NCBI GenBank assembly: GCA_016859345.1
Contig: CM029131.1
Coordinates: 11,081,599-11,145,598, forward strand
Length of the DNA: 64,000 nt
Origin: Istiophorus platypterus
Lineage: Eukaryota > Chordata > Actinopteri > Istiophoriformes > Istiophoridae
Direction: 5' to 3'
Shown here: one piece after another, positions 43,385-54,500 of the stretch
Position numbering within the stretch: the first letter of the stretch is position 1
Layout: every line of letters starts with the position of its first letter
Program-made: the position numbers and the translations under genes
The notes under the pieces: model-generated
What the model was told of the DNA's origin: nothing
The model's database searches: none
Seen by the model: the letters and a program-made list of their open reading frames with translations, nothing else

Positions 43385-44252
43385 GCTGCACCATCCGCAG
43401 CCAGAGAACCTCACAGCGTTAGGGTGTAGGAGGGGAATATAAAGGGATTAGCAGTTCCAAATTAATACTTGGAGAATTGTTCAGGCAGTAATGTATTCAT
43501 GTTGCATAAACAAACACGGAGACAGACCTCTGCACAGTCACTTAATCATATTTATGTACAGTATCTGTACAGAAATATATGTACTGTTCATTAGAACATT
43601 GCTTGTCTAACAATGGGCGCGCTGCATTCACTCGACCTGTGTCCGCGAGACGTCGCGTGAAAGGTCTCAGGGATGGAGCTCGCGCCCCTTGACCCCCCCC
43701 CCGAGCAGCCTCGTGAACAGCAAACGGTCGCGGAGGGAAGAACAAAAAAGAATGGTTTTAAAGGAACGTATCATTTTTTTTTAAAACAAATTGGTTCTAA
43801 TTTTTGTGCTTTTGGGCCAATTTGTCTCGAAATAGCGACCTAATTGTGGAGACGCTGCCGAAAGGTGATGATGCAACATCTTTAGAAGAGAGTAGATAGG
43901 AAACAAATGCATATGTTAGAATAACCTCCCATTATGTGAGTTTTAAAGCTGCAGACCGACTTCTTGGGAATCCCGCGCTCGTGATTGCACAGCGTTTCTC
44001 AGTGCAGTGAGGCATTATTCATAATACTTAAGTCGACTGCACTCTTGAGTCAGACTTACATCACAAAAGTAACGTCTCGACTCGCGTGACATTTGACTCC
44101 TTAAAAACCGGATTCTCAGATCGAGACTTTGAAGCAGAAACTGTCAGGTCCCGATTTTTTTTCGACTCCGGGGTAAAGAAACTCCAAAAAAACAAAATCG
44201 GGGAGCAGATACGGCATCATCGGACGGAGATACCTCAGTTGTTTCTCAGGCC
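43381..44252. other. Unique non-coding sequence
   Basis: 43440-43610 is AT-rich and repeat-poor, with CAAATTAATACTTGG and the related words TGTACAGTATCTGTACAG (43556-43573) forming a short imperfect palindrome. Poly-C lies at 43694-43702. No gene. Confidence 0.5.
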
Positions 44253-44436
44253 GGGGGCAGGACTGGGGCAGGACCGGGGCAGGACCGGGGGCAGGACCGG
44301 GGCAGGACCGGGGCAGGACCGGGGCAGGACCGGGGCAGGACCAGGGGCAGGACCGGGGGCAGGACCGGGGCAGGACCGGGGCAGGACCGGGGCAGGACCG
44401 GGGGCAGGAACCGGGCAGGACCGGGGCAGGACCGGG
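44253..44436. repeat. 16-copy GC-rich minisatellite, unit GGGGCAGGACC
   Basis: The unit is 11 bp (GGGGCAGGACC), with a 12-bp variant (GGGGGCAGGACC) scattered through the array, one CAGGACT at the 5' end, one ACCAGGGG and one GCAGGAACC variant. Sixteen CAGGA cores can be counted. The array is G-rich on the plus strand and satisfies the quadruplex pattern many times over. The apparent Gly/Gln/Asp/Arg repeat protein is a translation of this array. Confidence 0.95.
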
Positions 44437-46599
44437 TCTCAGAGACAAGGAAGGCAATTAAGCACAACTCTAAAAGGGGAAATGTACAAATGCTGAATTA
44501 CAGGTTCAGCCCCGTTTCAACTAATAAGGACCTGACACTTATCTGAGTGTAGCTTTTGCTGTTTTCACTCTTGGACTGATGAAGTGACGCAGAGGACCTG
44601 ACTGAACTGGAGGTCTTTTGTTTTGGGTTTTTTTTACAGCCTGTGCACTTCAGAATAAACTTTGATTCCCAGTCCAGAAAAACAGGAACTGAAATATTCG
44701 GATGCAAAAAGCCCTGATGATTTTCCAGTGTGAGCAAACACTGCTTTAAAAAAAAAAGAAAGAAAGAAAGTGTATGTGTGTGTGAGTGTGTCAGTACAGT
44801 CTTCCAGCATGTCAGCCATGAAAGGCCGCTACACGCTGTTTGAGCTCTCCTGAGTGAGAGAAGTGTGACAAACAGCTCAACAGGCTTTGGCACGCCAGCT
44901 GTCCAGAGGGGAGACGCACACACACACACACACACAAGCATGCAGGCAGGCAGGCAAGCCCGGAAAAATTCACCCGCACACGTGGACGTAGGAGCGGCGC
45001 CACATGCACGAACACGCGTCCGCCCGCCCGTCCGCCCGCCCGCCCGTCCGCCCGCACGAACAAACGCACGCTGGAACGCACACGCTCGCTCGCTGCCAAG
45101 CGTGTCGCGGTAATCTCCAGTAATGCCAGGGGTCCCGGGGACGCGGCATCTGAACGGTGCCAGCGGCCACACAACATCAGAGCCTCGGCACCCCGCCTTC
45201 CCACAATCCCCCTCTCCACGGGCAGCCAATCCACTGTCGGACAGGAAAAATTGACTTTCCTGGCGAGGCTCCGCCGTTTGAGCTCCTCAGAAGGGGATGC
45301 TGCTGCTGGGCTGGGCGGAGGGGGGGGGGGCAGGGAAAGATGAGAAGCCGGCGGTCAGCTGAACGCCGCGGCGGGGACTGCTGCTTTTCTGATCGCCATG
45401 GCGATGTTGATCAACAGCCATTAATGATGCGGAGGGCCCTTCGCTGGGTCTGCGACTGTGCTCGTTTTCAGCGTCTCTTCAATATCTCACAGGCTACGTT
45501 TAGAATGAATCAAGAAAATATCGGTCGGACCGAAGTCTGGATCTTTTCCCACCAGACTCCTCCCATTTATTACCATTTCAATGCTGTAGCTGGATGAGGA
45601 CATGCATGTATGAATCTGCACCCACCTCCATAGACTAACCAGCATTCGGTTGGTCTCCACACCTGAAGTCTATGGGGCGACAAACAGCACCAGTTTTTTC
45701 CTCCCCGGTGGGGGGTGGGGGGGGTTGTTTTTGTTTCCCCCCAGGAATTAAATGATTGGGTTTTTAAGCCTCATTTGGAGAATAAAATGATTCCACTGTG
45801 GAACAAACGCTGTTAACGGTATAAAAAGCCGCATGCACCCGTGTCGAATTCTGATTAATTGTGAGATTGAATCAGATTAAAGCTGCGGTCTGTAACGTCG
45901 CGTCCGTTATCTCCCTCAGTGCAAAGCAAAGATGGCAGATGCATCCGGAGTCACGTTTGTCACGTCACTCTCTGGATCAGGCGGGTAACTCGAATTAACC
46001 TTAACCCCTAATACACGTTACAATACTTATTGTGTCTTCACCTGTTTGCAAGGAACCGTGGAGGATCCGCAGGTTCATCTACCTGCTCTAGACTTTGTAT
46101 GACTGGTCCCACGTGTTTCACTCTAATGCCTGTATCTGATAAACGGTTCTAATGAGGCCGTTTATCTTTTCCCTGTCGACCCAACGTGATATTTCCCTAC
46201 AGAACAATTTGACCTTTGTAAATTCTGTGGCAACAAGTGCACAATACAGGATCACGACGAATTCAGAGAGCAGTTTTACCGCATGTGATATCAGATTCTT
46301 ATTTGTATCATGAAGAATTCTTTCTCTCTTCATTCAGAAGTTGCATTGTCTCACTGTAAAGCTTTATTTTCTGTCGATGATCTTTTATTTGGGTTCCTTA
46401 TTTTTTTTTAGTTTTGATTGATTGGAAAATGTATAAAAACCAAGAGCTGACTGGAAGATTAAAAAACAAAAAATTCCCGTAAAGCTGTGAGATTTTTTTA
46501 AAGCCACTCATTAGTGTAAATGGGGTGAAATATGCACAAACTCCAGCACGATCCTCGCGGAAGCACCCCCCCCCCCCCCGAAAAGAAAGGTGAACCCGG
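44437..46599. other. Non-coding sequence, partly CpG-rich
   Basis: A8 with GAAA steps at 44748-44769, CA at 44918-44937, a CCGCCCGT array at 45017-45055 and poly-G at 45318-45330. The perfect palindrome ATCGCCATGGCGAT is at 45392-45405. 45880-45960 (attaaagctgcggtctgtaa...) may be part of a dispersed fish repeat, but I cannot confirm it. 45990-46560 is unique and AT-rich. No exon is supported. Confidence 0.5.
45017..45055. repeat. (CCGCCCGT)n CpG-rich tandem repeat
   Basis: Degenerate CCGCCCGT/CCGCCCGC units, followed by CGCACG and (CGCT)n steps to about 45097. Confidence 0.9.
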
Positions 46600-46720
46600 G
46601 CGTGTTTCTGTTTGCATTTTCTTTAATTGCAGATTGGCTGCACTCGCCCCGTTTGCCCCGGCCTCGGGGCTGGACACCGATTCAAGGTTGACAGCTCATC
46701 AGGCTGAGTGACAAGCGGCG
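46600..46720. promoter_or_regulatory. Candidate regulatory island
   Basis: Follows a poly-C run (46567-46579). It holds TTTGCATTTTCTTTAATTGC (46610), CAGATTGGCTG (inverted CCAAT, 46631) and CAAGGTTGACAGCTCATC (46684; TGACAG is a TALE/MEIS core). Repeat-free. Inferred from motif content. Confidence 0.27.
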
Positions 46721-47884
46721 GGATGGGAACCGGACCAAGCGAGGGAGCGGGGGGCCGGTCGGGGGGGGTGGCAGTGAAAACACCTCGCTGGCTCCGGGCG
46801 AGAAAATCAGAGCATTGTAGCCTGAAAAATCGCCTTCACCTCCCTCGGTTAGGTCGCGAGTCTCGGAGTCTCGCCAGCACCTGGAGAAGCGTCATCGTTT
46901 CATCCCAGTGAAGCTTGTTGCGTTTTTTTATGTTTTTGTTTAATGTAAAGACCCTTTTTCTTTTTCTTTTTTTTATAAAGAGAAGATCCCCTGCAGGTAA
47001 AGCTGAGACGTGGGTGGTCAGACAGTGAAGCCATCAGTTGTGGGAGGCTACTAGTTATTGTGGTGGTCAGGTGGTGATAGTCGGAGGGGGGGGTGAGGCG
47101 TTCAGGCGCCCACCGTCCATGTCGCCTTCGGCGGGGGCTCAGCTGTTCCTCCTTCCATTCCTCCCCTCTATCAGCACCCCCCCCCCCACCCACCTTCCTC
47201 CTCCTTCCTCCTCCATCCTCAGCCTCTTGCTCTTTCATCCCTCTCTCCTTTCAGCAGTCGGAGAGGAGCTGATGGTGGCGGTGGAGTGGCGGAGGGCTGT
47301 TGTGGGGGGGGGGCTGTCAGGAAAGGAGTGAAATGTGTGTACGTGTGTGTGCGCGCGTGTGTTTGTGTGCGCGGCTGAGGGAGGGGTCGATATGATGAGG
47401 CTTCAGTGTTGTCGAGATGGATTAGCTGAATGACTTTGAGGGGTTTGTTCTCTTGTCTTTGAGCACACAGCCAACTCACTGTACTCTCTTCCCTCTCCCT
47501 CCCCGTCTCTCAGCTCCAAATCTTCCCGTCTCTCTCGCAGTATCTGTCTCCGTCCTTTTTGTGGTTTTCTTTTCGGGGGGGGGGGTTCATAGGATACCTC
47601 GTTAATGTTCTGCGGCATCAGTCGCCTGATCCCAACACACACACACACCTGGCCAAAAACATCAATTCAACAAAAAAAGAAAAATGGACTGAAATTTTTC
47701 TTATTCAAAAAGGACGTTACGGTTTCATAAATTTATTTTCTGATTCGTTTTTCTCACCTGCTGCACTTCCTGTCACTTGAACTACCCATCTGCTCTTGTC
47801 CCCATCCTTCCGTCTCTTTTAAAAATTGTGATGTGGTTTATTATTTTAAGTTAGTTAAGTTGGCTTAGTTTGTGGACCTACCCA
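46721..47884. other. Non-coding sequence with short simple repeats
   Basis: G-rich (46748-46768), T-rich (46945-46975), poly-C (47178-47187), TG (47333-47368), poly-G (47575-47585) and CA (47635-47649). The unique remainder has no recognised exon. Confidence 0.5.
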
Positions 47885-47910
47885 GGAAGCCACGTGACGT
47901 CATCTCGGTC
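47885..47910. promoter_or_regulatory. Fused E-box and CRE (CACGTGACGTCA)
   Basis: CACGTG (47891-47896) overlaps the perfect palindromic CRE TGACGTCA (47895-47902). CACGTG is the target of USF/MITF/TFE-type bHLH proteins, and TGACGTCA that of CREB/ATF. Overlap of two perfect palindromes within 12 bp is unlikely to be a decayed repeat. Function is inferred. Confidence 0.4.
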
Positions 47911-49019
47911 TTTTTCCTTGACCTTGCTTTTTTATTCAAGGCATCATGTGTAGCATTTTCAAAAAAATCAACAAATCCTTGTCTAAACAACAGTTAATCC
48001 TCAGGATAATTATCTTAAACAGATGATGCCACAGTCGAGAACGGTGGTATTGTCACTTCTGGGCTTATTTGTATAAAACATTTCCTGTGATTCCTCTCAC
48101 GTTTCTTTTGGCTTTAATGAAGCTGCCATGGAGCACTTTTAACTAATACCCGCCCTCCCAAGGAAAAGTTGTAGGAATGGTCCTTTTTCTATAAAAACGT
48201 CTTTACAATAGAAAAGGAAGCTTCTTGATGTAAAAAATCCATCTCAGCCACACAAATATTTAGTATTTTTTGACATTTGCTGCAAAGCCGCTGAGTCGAC
48301 CCAGACTATAAACACGACCTCAGAATGTTCAGTTCAAAGCTTTATTTTCCCCAAAAGGGGGAAATTCCTCCGGGAGATGTTTGTCCACGTTGTGCCTCTA
48401 GACCTCGAGCACAAACAACGCGCTATCCGGCGAACTGTGGGGTTTTTTTCACATGCTAAAACCAGGTGTGAATGGAGCCTGGCTGTAGATTCCCATTCCA
48501 CCCGGTCACCGAAGATCAGGGCTGTTGCATCGGGTCCTGTCAACGTCAGAAATCGTTCAACCTCTGCGGAAAATACGGCCTCTGTCCCCCTGCCGCTCCA
48601 GTGTTTGGGTCAAAGGTCAATTTCTTGACAATTTAAACAATGAAATTTCCTATAACTTTCCACACATCCCACTTCGTTCCCCTTTGGCAATAACCATGTC
48701 TTTGGTTTTGGAAATTTTCCGGCACCAGGGAACGGATCTCAGCGCCTCTGTCTTTTGCGTTCACCCCCCCCCCCGCCCTGCTTCGCACTCATTTCAACAC
48801 ATTTCTTTCATCCTCTCTGCTTGTTTTTGCCCGTGTTCCTCTTCCTCTGCCTTCACCATCCTTCCTCCCGCGCCCGTCCCTGCTTCCCGCCGTCGCCGCC
48901 GCCCTCCTCACGTTGCGTGATTGATGTCGCGAGGCAGCATTAACACTTCTCATGCTGCTGGTACACGGAGGGAGGGGAGTGGGGTTGGGGGGTGGGGGTG
49001 GGGGGGTTGGGCGGTGTAA
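47911..49019. other. Unique non-coding sequence
   Basis: AT-rich to 48330. A TTTCCCC-AAAA-GGGGGAAA hairpin lies at 48344-48366. Poly-C at 48766-48775 is followed by C/T-rich sequence, and a G-rich tract with quadruplex potential lies at 48967-49012. No exon is recognised. Confidence 0.5.
48335..48372 (-). mobile_element. Possible retroelement 3'-end remnant
   Basis: AAAGCTTTATTTTCCCC followed by AAAAGGGGGAAATTCC resembles, in reverse, the 'cccca-ggggaaatt' terminus of some fish non-LTR elements. Short and degenerate, so only a possibility. Confidence 0.25.
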
Positions 49020-49115
49020 TGTACATGAACGATTGATTACCTCACCACTCGCTAGCTGATGACTTTTCCAAAGATGGCTCCCCTAGAATCGATAAACATT
49101 GCTCTTTCTTTCTTG
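49020..49115. promoter_or_regulatory. Candidate regulatory island
   Basis: Repeat-free between a G-rich and a C-rich tract. It includes ACGATTGATTACCTC (PBX/HOX-like TGATTGAT-type word), CGCTAGCTGATGAC, TTTCCAAAGATGGC (YY1-like AAGATGGC) and ATCGATAAACATTG. Inferred. Confidence 0.3.
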
Positions 49116-49199
49116 TGTACCGACCTCACCCCCCCCCAAACTTTCTCCCCGACCCCAGCCATCCCCCCGTCTCTACCTCTACTTCTACCCCACCCCCCA

Positions 49200-49440
49200 T
49201 TCTCCAAATCAGAGACGAGGAGCTCATGCAGCAATTATGAAGCAATGGCACATTTGCATACGGAAAAATAATTAAAACAAACAAAGTGAGGCTGGGACCC
49301 CCTGGAGAGAGGAGCAGGGAGGAGCGGGGGGGTGAATAATGTGGGCATAGAGAGAGGTTTAATTGCTCCACGCCGGGGTTGTGCCATTTATCTTCAACTC
49401 TCTTTCTCCAGCGCTATTTCATTTGTCACCTCGGTACAGA
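49200..49440. promoter_or_regulatory. Candidate enhancer with POU octamer and TAAT sites
   Basis: ATTTGCAT (49252-49259) is a perfect octamer. It is flanked by GCAATTATGAAGCAATGG upstream and AAATAATTAAAAC (49266-49278) downstream. A second part has GTGAATAATG (49332) and GGTTTAATTGCTCC (49358). The section is repeat-poor, except G-rich spots at 49300-49330. It is among the best conserved-element candidates here; alignment to other fish would decide. Confidence 0.38.
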
Positions 49441-49491
49441 TGAGAGTATACGTAGGTGTGCTCAGGATATCTGTTTCAAGGCAAGCACCCA

Positions 49492-49516
49492 GACACACAC
49501 ACACACACACACACAC
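49492..49516. repeat. (CA)12 microsatellite
   Basis: Pure CA tract followed by GCACGGCC. Confidence 0.95.
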
Positions 49517-49802
49517 GCACGGCCTCGCGCGCATCCATTACACTATCATCCTTTTAAAACGACAGGTACGGATGTCGTGCCGTCGCCGCGGAGACGATGA
49601 CTCAGGGCTCTCCAAAGTTAACTGCATCCTTTCTCATCCACACACATTTTGTTGCTTTAGTTTATGGGTCTATAAAGGGCCGTTACATAAAAGAGTCCGG
49701 TTTTCAGAGAGAAACGTTCTGCTCTTTTGCTGCCTGACCCTCTCAGTAGATGTCATTATGCTCCTGGAGCCTCCATACTGACTATTTAACGCCCCCCCCC
49801 CG

Positions 49803-49804
<2 letters not shown>

Positions 49805-49858
<54 letters not shown>
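49805..49858. repeat. (TG)27 microsatellite with flanking poly-C
   Basis: Pure TG tract preceded by poly-C (49792-49801). A second, shorter TG tract follows at 49940-49978. Confidence 0.97.
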
Positions 49859-49859
<1 letters not shown>

Positions 49860-49978
49860 TGTGCGCGCACAATGTCTTTTATTTCGTGCGCACCGATTTT
49901 ACGCGCCTAGGCACTGACTGTGAGTCCTATCTTTGTCTCGTGTGTGTGTGTGTGTATGTGTGTGTGAGAGTGTGTGCG

Positions 49979-51927
49979 GTGCTTTAGAGCAGGCTCCCCG
50001 CTGACGCCGCGGGGTGCGAGTCGTCATGCGATGAGCGCCGTCCGCCTCGTTTGCGCCGGAGCGGCTAAAACTCCATTTTCAGCCGAGCGTTTGAAGCCAG
50101 AGGATGAAAGTCACTGCTCCCCCCCCCCTCTCTCTTCTGACGCCTCTGATGGACAACTCAGTGGCCAGCCACTTCTTTAATTAAAGGCCCGGTCTGCCCC
50201 CCCCCCATATGAAAGAGTATTGACCCGATCAGCTCTGGGCAGATAGGGACGATGAGTGTCACTGAACTCGGTTCGGTCTCCAAAGACACGGTGTACGTGT
50301 CTCTTTGCACACGTGTGCGTACACAAGCGTGTTTTGGCGAAGGGGGGGCAGCGGGGGGGGGGCGTTGAGGGGCCAAGCCTCGGCCAATCGGGGGAACGTG
50401 GCAGGATTCGACACCGATGTGAATCCGGTGCTGCCGCTGCGTTTGGGTTCGTCGCCGCAGTTGTGGCTTAGCCGGCGTTTCGTCCATAAGAGTCTCGGGT
50501 CAGACGCCGGATCGCGGTTAAATTCTAGAATCCGTGACCGCGATTCTTTCTTACCCTTAACCGAGTAGTTTTAGCTGCTGAAATTTGATAAAACTTTAAT
50601 CACAGATTTGACAGATCAGAGAAACCGTCGGCGCTTTTTCCGAGGTGTTTACAATACGAAGGCCAGATCAGGAAATGCTGGTATTGGTTGTTATAGAGGA
50701 ACGACATATTCCTTCTGTTCTATCGATTCCCTCTGTTGAAAAATCACCTTGTGATTGTTGTGACGAAGGCTAGAATAGTCGCCCCGGTGACGACTCTCCA
50801 GACTGTCTGTAATCCTGTCTGTCACGAGCCCTTGAGCAGGATCAGCCCCCCCCCCCCATTGTTATAAAGCAGAGCTGTTTTCAGCCTGAATCATGACGTA
50901 ACACGTGACTGCTTCTCGAATCCAAAGACTATAATGAAACTGCACGTGGGGAGGAAGGAAATCCAGCATGTGAGTGACGTTACATGCGTTTACCTATAGC
51001 ATCTATAACTGGACTTTTTTTCCACACAGTCTCATCACTGAGACCTGGCACCTTAGATGAGTCCCACCCATGTTAGCATGGGTTATATTGTATTTCTGTC
51101 TAGGGACTGTGTGTGAGATGGATCCGAGCTCAGTCAGCTTTTGATTGCGGTCTCTCTCTGTTTGATTCCACTTGGGTGAACCAAGTGGCGAATCTGGTCC
51201 GGTTCTCCTCAGGTCCTGATGGATCCTTGGACCCCCCCCCCTCCCTCCAGGTCTCTTATGCATCGGGTTCGAGATTTTGGCCCAGGTGGAGACCAAAGAG
51301 CCGTGTGATGCTCCTGTCGCGTTTTTTTTTTTTTCTGCCCGGCAACAGGCTCGTCTTGCGTGGTCATCGGACTCATTTCCGAAACGGCGGCTCGGTTCCA
51401 CCCGGCTCGACGTGTCGTCAAATCGGGCCGGGACGGGAGAGCGACGTGAATCAGGTGTTATCAAAGCCTCGGAAACACTCTCAGAAACAACAGCGGGAGA
51501 AAATGCGCCGCTTTGGCGGCTCACGAGTACGAATAATTATCGGCAAATTGAAATTATGCTCCTTTTTTTTACGCACGTGTAGGAGAGAGACACTCTGGTT
51601 TTACGAGCAGAACAACAAAATTAGCTGATATAACCAAAGCTGGCGTTAAACCCTACATGGCGAGAATGAGCTTGCAAGTTTTTCGGGGTTTTTTGGGTTT
51701 TTTTGTTTTTTTGTTTTTGTTTTTTTCCTCCTTTTCCAGATATTTGTAGTCTGCATTAACATGCAGCCGAGGCAGCCTGGTTCACCCTGTGTAAGGAACT
51801 CAACATCATCCGAGCCGGCTGTAGCTGCGGGCGAAAACAACAAGGCTTTAAACGCACGCTGTCGAAGAAGAAACGCTCTCAGTCTCTCAGAGCTCACTCT
51901 AATCGTGTGCTTCCTGTTTTTGTTGCC

Positions 51928-51929
<2 letters not shown>
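49979..51929. other. Mostly unique non-coding sequence
   Basis: Poly-C at 50120-50128, 50198-50206 and 50845-50857; G-rich at 50341-50364; poly-T at 51321-51333; GT-rich low complexity at 51679-51727. 50570-50840 and 50870-51200 are unique. The overlapping frames at 51003-51628 run on both strands and have no recognisable domain. Confidence 0.5.

Positions 51930-51983
<54 letters not shown>
51930..51983. repeat. (TG)27 microsatellite
   Basis: Pure TG tract. Confidence 0.97.
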
Positions 51984-51987
<4 letters not shown>

Positions 51988-52140
51988 CCCTTGCTGTTTG
52001 TGAGCCACGCGACACTGCTGGGTGCTCTCGGTGTCTGCTCGCTGGATATCAGGCACCCAGGGATCCTCAGAAGCAGGCATTACCAGTTAATGCACCTCTG
52101 AAGAGAGCATCTGCACTTAAGACAATTATACCGCAGACGG

Positions 52141-52193
52141 GTGTGTTTGTGTGTGTGTGTGTGTGTGAGATGGAGAGAGAGAGAGAGAGAGAG
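52141..52193. repeat. Compound (GT)n-(GA)n
   Basis: (GT)n 52141-52167 followed by (GA)n 52167-52193 with one TGGA break. Confidence 0.95.
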
Positions 52194-52374
52194 GGAGACA
52201 AAGAAAAGAGCGAGCGAGACAGACGAAGAGGATGAGAGAGGAAGAGCTTCTCTATGCCGTCATGTGGAATTCGATCTGCGCTTTTCACTCCGCTCTGAAC
52301 CAAAATCCGTTCTCCTCACCTCTCTTCCGGGTTCGAAGTGTTTGAGGTTTATTTTCGGGACCTCGCAATCACAA

Positions 52375-52424
52375 TTTTTTTTTTTTTTTTTTTTTTTTGC
52401 AACAAAGCCGGCAGCAGCAGCATC

Positions 52425-52471
<47 letters not shown>

Positions 52472-52473
52472 AC
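52375..52473. repeat. Poly-T (24) and (CA)n
   Basis: T run 52375-52398, 27 bp of unique sequence with CAG repeats, then (CA)n 52426-52473 with one CTCA break. Confidence 0.95.
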
Positions 52474-54221
52474 CTCTTTCTTGGCTATCTCCTTTTTGTG
52501 GAATCCGCTGTGTCCTTTAAAGCAGGTACGCACTCGTATCTTCAGTCGCACCGGGAGCCCGAGTCGGAAAACCACCTTGACGCCGCCGCTGTGAACTCGG
52601 TTTTTGAAGAGTAAGAACGGGTCCGAAAATCTCTGCTTCCGGGAGCCATCTGAACTATTCTGGGGGGAAAATTTTATACCGCTCCGTAAAATTAGAAGAT
52701 AATGGGGTGAAGAACAGTCTAAACACAATCTAGTTTGTCCGTATAAGAAGTACGGTGCGGAGGTTACAGGATCGTCGACGCCGCACTAAAGGCCTCTCCA
52801 AAAACGATCAAGCGTTGCGTTCGCTTCCCTGTAAAAGGAAAGCGATATGTCTGAACTTCACGTTCAGTTTGGCCGTCTCTCGAAACCTTCAGGAAGAGGA
52901 GAGAATGGAGCTGCGACGTTTGATTTCTCACAAAGTTGCCACGCCTCGTACGGGGTCTCCTTCCACCGGATGCGGTTTAAAAACTCGACCTCCATTGGAA
53001 TTTAGATGAAATTCCTTTCGCCGTGCCATACGGACCTTTTGGCAGTTGCATCCTGTGACTAAAGTGCGCCAGAAAACGCCCCCCGCTCTCCGCCACGTAA
53101 GCCCACAGAGCCCTGGCGGCGTCTCTCGTCAACGTACCGTCCTCGGCGCTCCAAGCGGCGACCTGATCCCATTACGTCCTATCCTACCTCGGCTGCTACC
53201 TCCGTCTGTGGGGCCCATCGGATTCCGATGGGGTTCCTGGGTTCCTGCCGTCGGGAGCAAGTTTGAACCCGAATCCCTCAGCAACCAGAGCCGGTGCAGT
53301 TTCGGACATCAGTCTGAACAGCTGAAGGCGCACAAGCAGTTCCTGCCTTGTAAACGGCCTAGAATGGGGGGCGTGACTTTTTAACTGTTTGTTGCAGCGT
53401 CCTCCTCTCCGTAACCAACTCCTTGTTTGTGTGCTTACTGTTGCTGCAGCCCAGGTCCAGGCTGGTTGTTTCCCAGTGTCCGGCCTTTATCCCACCAGCG
53501 GTAGCCCCGTCTTTACTGTGTCCTCCGATCTAACTTCTGGAGCAAGAAGGCAAAACAAGTGGATTTCCACAAGTGTCAGGCTCTTTAAGGGTTGTGGGGT
53601 TGGTCGGTTCATGCTCTATGGGCCCTGAGGAAGGAGATACTTCCCTGAAACTGCTGCCACACTAGAATATATGTACATTATAAAGTTATTTTGCAAGTAA
53701 TTTAGGCCTGAAAGTGCTCAGCCCTACTCCTGCAGTACGTGCTCTCGACTACTGTGCAAACAGCAAAGTTAGTTGGATGCTTAGAAAGGTAAGTCTGGGT
53801 AGTAAGGCGGTATTATGTCATCACAAGGTCAATGAGCGGTGTCATAGTCAATACCTTGTCTAAACAGCCAGTACTGCATCTCCCATATATGCCAGTGAAG
53901 GCTCTAAGTGGATGTAGCTGTTCGCCGACCTTCGATATGGCTGCCAGAGGGTGCGTTACATCACCTGAAAGGCCTCCGTGGGATTATTAGCGTCAAAAAC
54001 CATATTCCGTACATTCCGGTCCCGGAGTTCATTCCACTCAACTGTCCCGTGTGTCGGCGGCGCCTTTTCCCCCTCCGGGGGACAGCAGGACGGACGCTAA
54101 CGGATCGGACCCCCCATGTGGCGGGCAGGCCCCTCCCACGGTAAATAAACCGCTGGCTATCGTGACCTCTGCCTGCACCGGGCCCGGAGTGAACATGTGC
54201 TTCTGCTGCTGCTGGAGCTCG
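52474..54221. other. Repeat-poor unique sequence
   Basis: Almost 1.7 kb without simple repeats, unusual for this window. Plus-strand frames 53046-53384 and 53389-53628 are open; the second has a signal-peptide-like start (LLVCVLTVAAAQVQA) after a plausible splice acceptor (TGTTTGTTGCAG at 53386-53397), but its first codon is TTG, not ATG, and no family is recognised. 54140-54215 (GGTAAATAAACCGC and following) is compositionally regulatory-like. I leave it as unassigned. Confidence 0.45.
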
Positions 54222-54251
54222 TTGGTGGTGGTGGTGGTGGTGGTGGTGGTG
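54222..54251. repeat. (GGT)10 microsatellite
   Basis: Pure GGT tract followed by G-rich sequence and poly-C at 54291-54302. Confidence 0.95.
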
Positions 54252-54500
54252 GGGTGGGTGTGGGGGGGGGCTCCTCCTTCCCCTCTCTGCCCCCCCCCCC
54301 CCGAGTCAGCGGTCCATCTCGCGCCACAGATTGCCTGTGACAGCCGCGCTATTTCAAGTCGGGGGTTTGAGCTAAATTGGAGTGAGCAATACCACCTGTG
54401 CCTGCTGAAGGGCCGCTCTGGTTCGCGCTGTTGCTCCACAGAGAGGAACCCTGAGGGGGGGAGGGGGGTTGGGCGGGGGGGGGCAAGCGGGGCAAAAAAA

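Noticed and set aside
43556..43573. TGTACAGTATCTGTACAG as an operator-like palindrome
   Set aside because: Short imperfect palindrome in AT-rich DNA; expected by chance in 64 kb and without other support.
44086..44496. Repeat protein with Gly/Gln/Asp/Arg units
   Set aside because: Entirely explained by the GGGGCAGGACC minisatellite; all three phases show repeat peptides and 11/12-bp unit changes shift the frame.
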